Origin: Neisseriaceae bacterium
Lineage (GTDB): Bacteria; Pseudomonadota; Gammaproteobacteria; Burkholderiales; Neisseriaceae
Assembly: GCA_017458185.1 (NCBI GenBank)
Contig: JAFTFY010000030.1
Coordinates: 50,720-114,719 of the forward strand
DNA length: 64,000 nucleotides
Direction: 5' to 3'
This document shows, in pieces, positions 18,282 to 27,828 of the stretch; position 1 is the stretch's first letter, and the number at the start of each line of letters is the position of its first letter. Both the position numbers and the translations under genes were made by a program. The notes beneath the pieces were generated by a model that saw nothing but the letters and a program-made list of their open reading frames with translations, ran no database searches and had not been told where the DNA came from.

Positions 18282-19313
18282 ATGATTACTTCACAAGACG
18301 CACTCAATCGTTTAATTGACGGCAATGAGATTTTTTCTGATGAAATGACCGACTTAATGCGGCAAATTATGAGCGGGCAAATGCCCAACGAAGTGATTGC
18401 GGCTTTGCTCATCGGTTTGCGGATTAAAGTAGAAACGGTGTCGGAAATCACGGCGGCGGTCAATGTGTTGCGTGAGTTTATGCACCAAGTACCGCTTAAA
18501 GACGATGAAAAACAACAAGTGGTTGATGTGGTTGGCACAGGCGGCGATAATGCAAAAACCTTTAATATTTCAACCACTTCTATGTTTGTGGCAGCGGCGG
18601 CTGGGGCAAAAGTTGCCAAACACGGCGGACGCAGTGTGTCGTCTAACTGTGGTGCGGCAGACGCTATGGAACAAATGGGCGTGCCGCTTAATTTAACGCC
18701 CGAGCAAACCGCACAATGTATTCGCCAAACGGGTATGGGCTTTATGTTTGCCCCCACGCATCACCCTGCGATGAAATATGTCGCCCCTGTTCGCCGAGCG
18801 TTGGGCGTGCGAACCATGTTTAATATTTTGGGTCCTTTGTCGAATCCTGCGGACGCGAAAAACCAAGTTTTGGGCGTGTTTCACCCTGATTTACTGGGCA
18901 TTTGCTCGCATGTATTGCGGCATTTGGGCTTAAATCGGGTGTTGGTTGTCAATGGCAAAGACGGTTTGGACGAAATTTCCATCGCCGCCGCAACCCGTGT
19001 ATTTGAATTGAAAAACGGCGAAATTAGCGAATACGAAATCTGCCCCGAAGACTTTGGCTTGCAACGCACTGAAAGTTTAAAAGATTTGCGTGTGGCAAAC
19101 GCAGAACAATCTTTACAAAAAATGGACGCCGTTTTATCAGGCGAAAAAGGGGCGTGTCGCGATATTGTGCTGATGAACGCAGCGGCAACGCTGTATTGCG
19201 GCGGCATTGTAGATAATTTGCAAGACGGCGTGAAATTAGCGGCAGAAACCATAGACAGCAAACAGGCATTAGCCAAACAAAAAGAATTTGTACAATTAAC
19301 GCAGCGTTTATAA
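18282..19313 (+). CDS. trpD: Anthranilate phosphoribosyltransferase
   Basis: This 343-residue enzyme of tryptophan synthesis transfers phosphoribose to anthranilate. The signature [14 protein letters not shown] (PRPP site), [15 protein letters not shown] and ILGPLSNPA are all present. Of two adjacent ATGs, the second (18282) has the better spacing from AAGGA and matches the family start (MITSQDAL). It stands alone, so the trp genes are scattered here. Confidence 0.96.
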   Translation: MITSQDALNRLIDGNEIFSDEMTDLMRQIMSGQMPNEVIAALLIGLRIKVETVSEITAAVNVLREFMHQVPLKDDEKQQVVDVVGTGGDNAKTFNISTTSMFVAAAAGAKVAKHGGRSVSSNCGAADAMEQMGVPLNLTPEQTAQCIRQTGMGFMFAPTHHPAMKYVAPVRRALGVRTMFNILGPLSNPADAKNQVLGVFHPDLLGICSHVLRHLGLNRVLVVNGKDGLDEISIAAATRVFELKNGEISEYEICPEDFGLQRTESLKDLRVANAEQSLQKMDAVLSGEKGACRDIVLMNAAATLYCGGIVDNLQDGVKLAAETIDSKQALAKQKEFVQLTQRL

Positions 19314-19360
19314 TATTGCGTTATGGTTGAAAAACCTTTCAGGCAGCCTGAAACCTATAT

Positions 19361-19434
19361 CGTCATTGCGATGAGCGAAAGCGAAGAAGCAATCTCCTAA
19401 AAATCGGCAACGCCGATTTTTAGGGTAGCCTATC
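19361..19434. repeat. CATTGCGA...AATCTCC hairpin repeat
   Basis: The sequence starts GTCATTGCGATGAGCGAAAG and runs into AGCAATCTCC, then AAAATCGGCAACGCCGATTTT, then TAGGGTAGCCTATC. A close copy lies at 48677-48740, where the middle hairpin is AAAATCCGCAGGATTTTT. The frame is conserved while the stem sequence differs. Confidence 0.6.
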
Positions 19435-19486
19435 AATAAAACAAGTTAAATTTCAGGCAGCCTGAAACGAAGTTCAACGAGCATAA

Positions 19487-20287
<801 letters not shown>

Positions 20288-20365
20288 TTTCAGGCAGCCT
20301 ATCATTAAAAACGACAATGCAAAAAGTTTTTCAGGCAGCCTGAAAATTAAATAAAGTAAATCATT

Positions 20366-21208
20366 ATGCTTTCCTACCGACATGCTTTTCACGCTGGCAA
20401 TTTTGCCGATATATTGAAACATTTTGTATTATTTTTGGTGTTGCAATATTACAACCAAAAAGACAAACCCTATTTTTATATTGATACCCATTCGGGTGCA
20501 GGTTTATATTGTTTAAGCAATGAACAATCGCAAAAAACAGGTGAATATATAGACGGTGTGCAAAGATTATATCAAGCACAATCATTACCGCCATTATTAA
20601 GCGAATTTAAAAACCAAATATTAAATATTTTACCTGATAACAATCACTACGCAGGCTCGCCCTATATTGCTGCCAAAACCGCAAAAATGGACACCAAATT
20701 GCGTTTATTTGAACAACACAACAATGAATTTATATTATTAAATCAAACAGTTAAATTATTAAATATTCAAAAAAGAACAATCACACACAATAATGACGGA
20801 TTTAACGGATTATTATCCTTACTACCCCCACCCACACGCCGAGCAATTATTTTAATAGACCCGTCTTACGAAATAAAAGACGATTACGAAAAAGTTATCC
20901 ATACCCTAAAAAAAGCCATTAAAAAATTTGCCACAGGCTGTTTTTTAATTTGGTATCCGATTTTGCAATACGAAGAAAGCAAAAGGCTGCCTGAACAATT
21001 AAAAACACTTGCCCCAAAATGGCTTAAAGCAGAACTTTCGGTTAAATCGTTTTCAAAAGACGGTTTCGGCATGGCAGGCAGTGGTATGTTTATCATCAAT
21101 CCGCCGTATGTTTTAAATGAACAATTAAAAAACACCCTTGCCGATTTGTGTTCCTTATTAAAACAAGACAATAGTACCAATTATTCTATTGAATATCAAA
21201 ATGATTAA
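20366..21208 (+). CDS. rlmJ: 23S rRNA (adenine2030-N6)-methyltransferase RlmJ
   Basis: This 280-residue protein starts with the highly conserved LSYRHAFHAGNFADILKH and carries DTHSGAG, ILIDPSYEIKDDY (the DPPY-type catalytic motif, here DPSY) and MFIINPPYVL. RlmJ methylates A2030 of 23S rRNA. Length fits the family. Single gene flanked by uptake sequences; convergent with gluQ. Confidence 0.95.
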   Translation: MLSYRHAFHAGNFADILKHFVLFLVLQYYNQKDKPYFYIDTHSGAGLYCLSNEQSQKTGEYIDGVQRLYQAQSLPPLLSEFKNQILNILPDNNHYAGSPYIAAKTAKMDTKLRLFEQHNNEFILLNQTVKLLNIQKRTITHNNDGFNGLLSLLPPPTRRAIILIDPSYEIKDDYEKVIHTLKKAIKKFATGCFLIWYPILQYEESKRLPEQLKTLAPKWLKAELSVKSFSKDGFGMAGSGMFIINPPYVLNEQLKNTLADLCSLLKQDNSTNYSIEYQND

Positions 21209-21220
21209 ATGAAAAAGAAT

Positions 21221-22105
21221 TTAACACACAATCGACTGTGGCTGAATTTTTTGTATATCCCAATGCAAAATTGCCCATTGTAACAACGAGTTACAATTTT
21301 CATCGGGAATAGGATTAGGCAAGCCTAAATAAGCCAAAACTTGTTTTAATAATTTTTCTTTTTGCGATAAATCCAATTTAGGGGCAAGGGTTTGTTTTGA
21401 CCATTTTTGCCCCCACGCGTTGGTTAGCAAAGGCAAATGGGCGTATTCAGGCAGGCTGAAATTAAATTGTTGATATAAATAAATTTGGCGTGGGCAGGAA
21501 AGCAGCAAATCACTGCCACGCACAATGTGTGTAACGCCCTGATGACAATCATCAACCACCACCGCCAACTGATACGCCCACTCGCCGTCCGCTCGCAACA
21601 GCACAAAATCGCCCACTTCTTGTTCTATATTTTGTTGCTGCATACCGCAAATTTTATCTTCAAAAACAATAACTTGATTATTTGTTTTGATTCGCCACGC
21701 AGGTGTTTTTTGTGCAGAATTATTAGGCTGCCTGAAACGACAATTTCCGTTATAAATAATGCCGTCTATGCCTTGCCGACCGTTTTCCTGCACAGTTTTG
21801 CGACTGCAATAGCACGGATACACCGCATTTTGCCGTTTGAGTTCGTCCAAAGCCGCACGATACAAAGCGTGCCGCTGGCTTTGATAAACAACTTCACCGT
21901 CCCAGTGCAAAGAAAATGCGTCCATCGTACGCAAAATATCGTCCGCCGCACCTGCCACTTCACGCGGTTTATCCAAGTCTTCCATACGCACCAACCACGC
22001 TCCACCGTTGGCTTTTGCGTCCAAAAAACTTGCCACCGCCGTTAAAAGCGAACCAATATGTAAATGCCCAGTAGGAGACGGAGCAAATCGACCAATGTAC
22101 TGCAT
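21221..22105 (-). CDS. gluQ: Glutamyl-Q tRNA(Asp) synthetase
   Basis: This 294-residue, anticodon-domain-free relative of GluRS has the GRFAPSPTGHLHIGSL start, a zinc site formed by CYC, Tyr and NGNC (about 98-123), and a KMSKS-like loop KWSKQTLA. It attaches glutamate to the queuosine base of tRNA-Asp. Together with rlmJ and the other RNA-modifying genes, it is ordinary core content. Confidence 0.95.
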   Translation of the reverse strand: MQYIGRFAPSPTGHLHIGSLLTAVASFLDAKANGGAWLVRMEDLDKPREVAGAADDILRTMDAFSLHWDGEVVYQSQRHALYRAALDELKRQNAVYPCYCSRKTVQENGRQGIDGIIYNGNCRFRQPNNSAQKTPAWRIKTNNQVIVFEDKICGMQQQNIEQEVGDFVLLRADGEWAYQLAVVVDDCHQGVTHIVRGSDLLLSCPRQIYLYQQFNFSLPEYAHLPLLTNAWGQKWSKQTLAPKLDLSQKEKLLKQVLAYLGLPNPIPDENCNSLLQWAILHWDIQKIQPQSIVC

Positions 22106-22132
22106 TGTTTTTTATATAAAAAATATAATCAA

Positions 22133-23110
22133 TTAAATCAAGCCAATCGCTTTTTTGAAAAAATACTCTATAAATAGCCAAAATATAAGTATATTTAATA
22201 TACCTATACTAAAAAATCCACAAGACATTAAAAACCAATTTCTAAAATCAATTATTTGATTTATAAAAAGTTCTAAATCTTGTAAAAACATTATAACTGC
22301 ACCATAAGAAACAAATAACATTACCAAAATTCCTATAATGGCAAATATAGTATTCATATTTTTAATAATTGAACAACTTAAAAGCGGACGAATAAAAATA
22401 AACATTAAGAACAATCGAACAAATACAGAAATAATAAAAATAATATAAATAAAAAATATACTTTCAGCCATATAAGCATACTGACTAAACGGAATATTAA
22501 CAGGACTGCCTTCGTCCTTTGTTGTTATATTACTGATAGTAAAAAAATTCTCGTCATATTTAGGCGGTGTGTTACTCGTATAATTTTGCAAAATATCCGC
22601 AATATGTTGTGTTAATGGATTAGAAATCAATAAACTGTGGTCAATATTTATCAATACCGTTAAACAAAATAATTCAATTAACAAACATTGAAAAAATAAA
22701 TTTGTTGCTACTTTTTGCATTTTGCTCATTGTAATAATCAGAACGCCATTTTTTTTGATTGTTCTTCCGTATTCTCTTTTTAATTCTCGTTCTAATTCTC
22801 TTTTTTCTTTATCTGATAATTGATTAAATTTTTCTTCAACTTCTTTTTCATCTTTATACGGCGATAATAATTTACCTAATAATGGATACAATAACTTCGG
22901 AACATAAACCAATAACACTGCAAAACCGATATACAACAAACCGCCCACCATTAAACGAGCGTTGCCGTTAATCCCCATTTCTCGTGGCAAGGGTAAAATA
23001 AAAAACGCACCTGCTAATACAATTAAATAACAAACCACCAAATATTGCAGACGCAAATAATAAACCGATGATTTGGTGTAAATATCAACAATATCTCGTT
23101 GCAAACTCAT
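22133..23110 (-). CDS. Unknown six-helix membrane protein, paralogue A
   Basis: This 325-residue protein has predicted membrane helices near 20-42, 53-80, 132-155, 215-240, 255-280 and 295-315, and a charged cytoplasmic stretch (84-120, PYKDEKEVEEKF). It is a paralogue of the 30775-31764 protein. The first 85 residues differ at only a few positions and residues 120-170 are close, whereas the C-terminal half has diverged. I do not recognise the family. The first ATG matches the paralogue's start. It lies next to gluQ and downstream of the SPFH gene on the same strand. Confidence 0.75.
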   Translation of the reverse strand: MSLQRDIVDIYTKSSVYYLRLQYLVVCYLIVLAGAFFILPLPREMGINGNARLMVGGLLYIGFAVLLVYVPKLLYPLLGKLLSPYKDEKEVEEKFNQLSDKEKRELERELKREYGRTIKKNGVLIITMSKMQKVATNLFFQCLLIELFCLTVLINIDHSLLISNPLTQHIADILQNYTSNTPPKYDENFFTISNITTKDEGSPVNIPFSQYAYMAESIFFIYIIFIISVFVRLFLMFIFIRPLLSCSIIKNMNTIFAIIGILVMLFVSYGAVIMFLQDLELFINQIIDFRNWFLMSCGFFSIGILNILIFWLFIEYFFKKAIGLI

Positions 23111-23199
23111 TTTTATTTCCTAAAACAATCTTTCAGGCAGCCTGAAAAACAAACCGCCGTAGGGTGCGTTCTCCCCTACGGCGTTATGGTTGATACAGG

Positions 23200-24180
23200 T
23201 TAATCCACATCAATGCGAATGCCTGATTGATTTTGTTTTTGGTTTTTCACAATTTGCATACCAGCGGCAACCAAACCGCCGACATCGGCGATATTTGCGG
23301 GCATAATCAAAGTGTTGCCTGTTTTGGCAAGTTTGCCAAACGCTTCCACATATTGTTCTGCCACTTTCAAATTCACCGCTTCCATGCCGCCTGGTTGTTT
23401 AATGGATTCTGCCACTGTGCGAATAGCGTCTGCGGTGGCTTGTGCCACCAAACGCAGGGCTTCGGCTTCACCTGCGGCACGGTTAATTTGTGCGGTTTTT
23501 TCACCTGTGGATTGATTGATTAACGCCTGTGCTTCACCTTGCGATTTTTGAATGGCGGCTTCACGCTCACCGCTTGCCAAATTAATTTGCTCTTGTTTTA
23601 CACCTTCGGATTTAGCAATCACCGCTCGTTTTTCGCGTTCGGCAGTGATTTGGGCTTGCATGGCGTGTAAAATCGCTTGCGGCGGCACTAAATCCTTGAT
23701 TTCATAACGCAAAACTTTCACGCCCCACGACACAGCCGCTTCGTCCAAAGCCGACACTACCGCACGGTTAATATCGTCTCGCTCTTCAAAAGTTTTGTCC
23801 AACTCCATTCTACCAATCACCGAACGCAGCGTGGTTTGAGCCAACTGCGTAATCGCCAACACATAATTGCTTGAACCGTAAGACGCTAATTTTGGGTCGG
23901 TTACTTGAAAATAGATAATGCCATCAACCGTTAATTGCGTATTATCACGCGTGATACACACTTGGCTGGGAACATCTAACGGAATTTCTTTCAAAGTATG
24001 ACGATACGCCACCTTATCCATAATCGGCACTAACCAACGCAAACCAGGTGTGAGCGTGCGGTAATACCGCCCCCACCGCTCCACAATATACGCTTCTTGT
24101 TGCGGCACAACCTTAAAGGTTTGAAAACCAATCACCACCACAACGGCGAGAAAAATCAAAGGAATAATTGCTCCTGACAT
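23200..24180 (-). CDS. qmcA: SPFH/band 7 membrane protein, QmcA type
   Basis: This 326-residue protein has one N-terminal membrane helix (about 4-21), a band 7 domain (VPQQEAYIVERWGRYYRTLTPG to about 190), and a long Ala/Glu coiled coil (about 185-265, AEREKRAVIAKSEG, then GEAQALINQ). It matches the QmcA/stomatin group, whose members form large rings in the membrane and modulate proteases such as FtsH. The NfeD-type partner often found beside it is missing; paralogue A follows instead. Confidence 0.85.
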   Translation of the reverse strand: MSGAIIPLIFLAVVVVIGFQTFKVVPQQEAYIVERWGRYYRTLTPGLRWLVPIMDKVAYRHTLKEIPLDVPSQVCITRDNTQLTVDGIIYFQVTDPKLASYGSSNYVLAITQLAQTTLRSVIGRMELDKTFEERDDINRAVVSALDEAAVSWGVKVLRYEIKDLVPPQAILHAMQAQITAEREKRAVIAKSEGVKQEQINLASGEREAAIQKSQGEAQALINQSTGEKTAQINRAAGEAEALRLVAQATADAIRTVAESIKQPGGMEAVNLKVAEQYVEAFGKLAKTGNTLIMPANIADVGGLVAAGMQIVKNQKQNQSGIRIDVD

Positions 24181-24259
24181 TGTTCCAACTCCTTAAAAAA
24201 TAAATGGGGTTAAAAATGAATTGCTTTTCAAAAAAGCGAGTTATTTTATCAGAATTGAC

Positions 24260-24449
24260 ATAGCCGTTGGCAATTTATTGCCTTACGGATATGTCATTGC
24301 GAGAATTGAACGCAGTTCAATTCGTGGCAATCCCTTTGTCAATTAAGTCAATGAAACAGCCGTTGGCAATTTATTGCCGCTGGGATTGTCATTGCGAGCC
24401 GTGATTTATCACGGCGTGGCAATCCCCTTGTCGATTAAGTCAATGAAAC
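24260..24449. repeat. Two tandem units with conserved-frame hairpins
   Basis: A unit of about 95 bp (AGCCGTTGGCAATTTATTGCC, then GTCATTGCGAG, a palindrome, GTGGCAATCC, then TTGTC(A/G)ATTAAGTCAATGAAAC) is present twice. The inner palindrome differs: AATTGAAC-GCA-GTTCAATT in the first, GCCGTGAT-TT-ATCACGGC in the second. Everything else is nearly the same. Confidence 0.8.
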
Positions 24450-24451
24450 TT

Positions 24452-24557
24452 TTCAGGCAGCCTGAAAAATTTATCGAAGCGTTATCTTAATATAATCCGT
24501 TTTGCCTGTTAAGGCAAAACAAAACAACTGCTCACTACTCACTACACACTGCTCACT
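24452..24557. repeat. Half of a large-palindrome composite element
   Basis: An inverted DUS, TATCGAAGCGTTATC, a GTTTTGCCTGTTAAGGCAAAAC hairpin and CTGCTCACTACTCACT words correspond to one half of the element described at 34259-34470. It lies 120 bases upstream of the alcohol dehydrogenase gene. Confidence 0.7.
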
Positions 24558-24675
24558 CTTTTCAGGCAGCCTGAAAACCTTTATTTATATCAAAAAAAGA
24601 TAATACCATTGCGTTTTCACTTGAATTATTATCGTTTAATATACACCCTGTTCAACTTAAAAAACGGAGATGAAA

Positions 24676-25740
24676 ATGACCATTCAAGTTAAAGGCTACG
24701 CTGCCTTATCACACGACACGCCTTTGCAAGCGTTTGATTTTGAACGCCGAGATTGTGGCGACAATGATATTGAAATCGACATTTTATATTGTGGCGTGTG
24801 CCATAGCGACTTGCACCAAGCACGCAATGACTGGGGTTGGAGTACCTATCCTATGGTTCCTGGTCATGAAATTGTCGGACGCGTGGTGAAAGTGGGCAAA
24901 AATGTCAGCAAATTTAAAATCGGCGATTTGGCTGGAATCGGCTGTATGGTTGATTCCTGCGGGCAATGCGAACCCTGCCGCCACGATTTAGAACAATATT
25001 GCGATAACGGCAATGTGCAAACTTATAACGACTCATTCCGTTACAGCACGGGCGAGAAAACCTACGGCGGATACAGCACCCGTTATGTCGTCAAAGACGC
25101 ATTTGCCTGTCGTGTGCCTGAAAATTTGGACACCCAAGCCGTTGCACCATTGTTGTGTGCAGGCATTACCACATATTCGCCCTTACGCCACTGGAAAGTG
25201 GGCAAAGACACAAAAGTGGGCGTAGTTGGTTTAGGCGGCTTGGGACATATGGCGATTAAATTTGCTGTGGCAATGGGTGCGGAAGTATCGCTATTTACCC
25301 GCTCCACAGGCAAATTTGATGATGCTAAAAAATTAGGCGTGCATCATATTGTGTTATCAACCGATGAAAGCCAAATGAAAGCGGTTCGCAATCAATTTGA
25401 TGTGATTATCGACACCGTGCCGTACAAACACGATTTAGCCCCGTATGTGCCGACTTTAACCACAGACGGAGCGTTGGTTTTGGTTGGCGTAGTCGGCGAA
25501 GAAGTGGCAGCCAATTCCGCACAACTCTTACTCAAACGCCGCACCATTGCAGGCTCGTGTATCGGCGGTATTGCCGAAACGCAAGAAATGTTAGATTTCT
25601 GCGGCAAACACAATATTGTGCCTGATGTGGAAATAATTGATATGCAGTATATCAACCAAGCGTATGAACGAATGTTGAAATCCGATGTGAAATACCGCTT
25701 TGTGATTGATATGCAAAGTTTGAAAAACAGTGAGCAATGA
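24676..25740 (+). CDS. Zinc-dependent NAD(P) alcohol dehydrogenase, YahK/CAD type
   Basis: This protein of about 354 residues belongs to the medium-chain dehydrogenases. Catalytic zinc ligands are in CGVCHSDLH and PGHEIVGRV; the structural zinc cysteines are in CMVDSCGQCEPCRHDLEQYC; the Rossmann motif is VGVVGLGGLGHMAIK. It probably reduces aldehydes with NADPH, like YahK and cinnamyl alcohol dehydrogenases. GGAG sits directly before the first ATG (24670), so the second ATG (24676) is preferred. The last residues (KNSEQ) and the stop codon come from the GTGAGCAATGA arm of a composite repeat. Confidence 0.93.
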   Translation: MTIQVKGYAALSHDTPLQAFDFERRDCGDNDIEIDILYCGVCHSDLHQARNDWGWSTYPMVPGHEIVGRVVKVGKNVSKFKIGDLAGIGCMVDSCGQCEPCRHDLEQYCDNGNVQTYNDSFRYSTGEKTYGGYSTRYVVKDAFACRVPENLDTQAVAPLLCAGITTYSPLRHWKVGKDTKVGVVGLGGLGHMAIKFAVAMGAEVSLFTRSTGKFDDAKKLGVHHIVLSTDESQMKAVRNQFDVIIDTVPYKHDLAPYVPTLTTDGALVLVGVVGEEVAANSAQLLLKRRTIAGSCIGGIAETQEMLDFCGKHNIVPDVEIIDMQYINQAYERMLKSDVKYRFVIDMQSLKNSEQ

Positions 25741-26560
25741 GCAGTTATTTTGTTTTGCCTTAACAGGCAAAACGGATATATTTTAAAGATAACGCTTCGA
25801 TATTTCTTTCAGGCTGCCTGAAAAAATAATCGAAGTGTTATTTTAATGGTTTGGGATTTGAAAAATCTCGGATATGTACTTGTGTTTCACCACAATCATA
25901 TCCACCTACAAAAAATTCTATATAATAGCGATAATAATTTTGTTCTATTAGGATTTCGTTTTTTAAGTTATCATAAAAAATATGTCGATTGTGCAATATT
26001 ATTCCAGACCAATGTCTCTTGCTTTTACCATAATCTAATACTCTCTGATTACTACCCTTTGAAAGTTCATATTTTTTACCGCGAAATTTTTTATATTGCG
26101 GAATATTATGTTGCTTATAATATTCAGGAATATCACCATATTTAACATTTTCCCAACTAATTTCTTGTAAATTTTCCCAAGCATTAGGATTTTCTGCTTT
26201 CCATTGTTTCACTGTTTTATATATTTTTTGCCCCGAATTTTTCTGACATAAACATAAAAAATAACCATACGGCAATAGTGGAATAGAAATTATAGAAGCA
26301 ACTATACCGCCAATAATAGCAACAGCAGTATTTTTAAAAAATTTCTTACAAAATAAAAAAACTGCAAGAAAACCAATTATCATCGAAAATAAAATCATCA
26401 TTCACCTTTCAGGCAGCCTTAAAACCCCGCCACCGCCAAAAACAACAACGCACAAACCAAGTAATCAACTCGCCAAATAAGCGACAGATTGTAGCATTTA
26501 TCCGTCAAGCCACAGGCTTGACCAAACAACTGCTCACTACTCACTTCTCACTGCTCACTG
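25728..26560. repeat. Composite palindromic element apparently carrying a gene
   Basis: The left half (25728-25840) has CAGTGAGCAATGAGCAGT, the GTTTTGCCTTAACAGGCAAAAC hairpin, GATAACGCTTCGAT, an inverted DUS and AATCGAAGTGTTAT. The right half (26499-26560) has TATCCGTCAAGCC-ACA-GGCTTGAC and CTGCTCACTACTCACTTCTC. In empty copies these halves are only a few bases apart. Here one reading frame (25838-26401) and about 95 bases of spacer lie between them. Confidence 0.6.
25838..26401 (-). CDS. Unknown membrane-anchored protein inside a composite repeat
   Basis: This 187-residue protein has two N-terminal membrane helices (about 3-18 and 25-50) and a polar, Tyr/Lys/Asn-rich domain with WxxENPNAWENLQEISWENVKYGDIPEYY and a C-terminal FFVGGYDCGETQVHIRDF segment. 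I do not recognise a family. Base composition is clearly more AT-rich than in the flanking enzyme genes. The stop codon lies inside the left repeat half, and the right half begins about 98 bases upstream of its start, so the gene may have arrived with or into the repeat. Confidence 0.65.
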   Translation of the reverse strand: MMILFSMIIGFLAVFLFCKKFFKNTAVAIIGGIVASIISIPLLPYGYFLCLCQKNSGQKIYKTVKQWKAENPNAWENLQEISWENVKYGDIPEYYKQHNIPQYKKFRGKKYELSKGSNQRVLDYGKSKRHWSGIILHNRHIFYDNLKNEILIEQNYYRYYIEFFVGGYDCGETQVHIRDFSNPKPLK

Positions 26561-26562
26561 AT

Positions 26563-27570
26563 TTACACCGAATACGGTCGATATGGCATACGAATATCCA
26601 CGCGATAAATGCCGTTATTTTCACTGCGGTTTAGCACCGCATCGCGGTCGTACATTAAAAACAGCCGTTCGGACAAGTTTCGCAACGCCATACGGTTGCC
26701 TGAAACATGTTCTTGTTGTTCGTCATTGGGCGGTATGGGGTTTTCTATGCGTATGTAAATCCATTCGCCTTTGTGGGTAATGCTCACCTTAATGGTGCAT
26801 TTCATCAGACTGGGTTCTACGCCGTGATACACAGCGTTTTCCAGCAAAGGTTGTAGCAACAGGTGTGGCACGCGTGCATTTTTTGGTGCATTCACTGTCC
26901 ATTCGCTTGCCAAGCGGTCGCTGCCCATACGCATTTCTTCAATCGCTAAATAACCTTGTGCTAACTCAATTTCTTTACCCAAAGAACTGTCTTTGCCTGA
27001 TGATTTCAGTTGTGCCCGAAATAAATCGGCTAAATTGACCAAAACGTCTTCTGCGTCATACGGACGAGTATGAATCAGACTGACTGCCGCATTCAAACTA
27101 TTGAATAAAAAATGCGGTCGAATACGGGCGGTTAAAGCGTCTAACTGGGCTTGGGCGAGTGCGGGCGAAAAGGCTTTTTGTAGCACGGCTTGATAGTGCA
27201 TTAAACCGAGTGTATAAACAGCAATGATGATAATGTGGCGAAAGTTGAGTTCTTTTTCTAATGGCGTGAAAAAAGTTTCACATAAAGAACAAATACTTAT
27301 AGTAACAAACAGTACCCACATCGGCGGAAACGGCAAGCGATGAATGGGCTTATTCAATAAAAAAAGTGCCACAATAATCATCAAAATGGCAGGGGCTAAC
27401 CATACGGTGAATTTGGAAAAACTTTCTAAATAGGATGTGTTTTCGTCTGCAACCAAAAGCGGCAAAATCAGTAACAGCAACATAGAAGACACAAACACGC
27501 GTAACGCAACGCCTAAATTGCGAAAATCGGGTACTGCAAATAAGGGGATTTCTTGTCGTATAATACGCAT
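26563..27570 (-). CDS. LytS/AlgZ-type sensor histidine kinase
   Basis: This 335-residue protein has four membrane helices (about 24-42, 52-70, 80-97, 113-128) and the His_kinase (PF06580) block QAQLDALTARIRPHFLFNSLNA (His in RPHFLFN, about 153), followed by an ATPase domain (LLQPLLENAVYHGVEPS). This is the AlgZ/FimS type. In Pseudomonas algZ is next to argH and algR; here it is divergent from argH, but no LytTR response regulator is adjacent. The stop codon sits directly beside the right half of a composite repeat. Confidence 0.85.
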   Translation of the reverse strand: MRIIRQEIPLFAVPDFRNLGVALRVFVSSMLLLLILPLLVADENTSYLESFSKFTVWLAPAILMIIVALFLLNKPIHRLPFPPMWVLFVTISICSLCETFFTPLEKELNFRHIIIIAVYTLGLMHYQAVLQKAFSPALAQAQLDALTARIRPHFLFNSLNAAVSLIHTRPYDAEDVLVNLADLFRAQLKSSGKDSSLGKEIELAQGYLAIEEMRMGSDRLASEWTVNAPKNARVPHLLLQPLLENAVYHGVEPSLMKCTIKVSITHKGEWIYIRIENPIPPNDEQQEHVSGNRMALRNLSERLFLMYDRDAVLNRSENNGIYRVDIRMPYRPYSV

Positions 27571-27600
27571 TTTTAAAATTCCAAAAGTTCAGGCTGCCTG

Positions 27601-27800
27601 AAAATAAGGTTTATTTGATACGAAGTATCAAACCTTTGATAAACGCAGTTTATCAAAGAAGATGACGAAGTCATCAAGCCGCAATTTAAACGAGCCGCAA
27701 GGCGAAGTTAAAATAAGGTTTATTTGCACGCAGTGCAAATCTTTATTTACGAAGTAAATAAAGGGTTTGCGAAGCAAACAAGCCGAAATTTAGGCGAAGC
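27601..27800. repeat. Array of six perfect mini-hairpins with GNA triloops
   Basis: Two diverged units (27601-27709 and 27710-27800), each starting AAATAAGGTTTATTTG, hold six perfect inverted repeats: stems of 8, 10, 6, 8, 10 and 6 bp at 27614-27632, 27635-27657, 27661-27675, 27722-27740, 27741-27763 and 27765-27779. Every loop is three bases, GAA or GCA, closed by a C-G pair. Stem sequences all differ. The array lies between algZ and argH; the argH leader must cross it. Confidence 0.85.
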
Positions 27801-27828
27801 CAAAACATAAATTATAGGATAAAAAACA

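Noticed and set aside
24181..24675. Riboswitch or small RNA upstream of the alcohol dehydrogenase
   Set aside because: The hairpins there belong to dispersed repeat families found at many unrelated loci.
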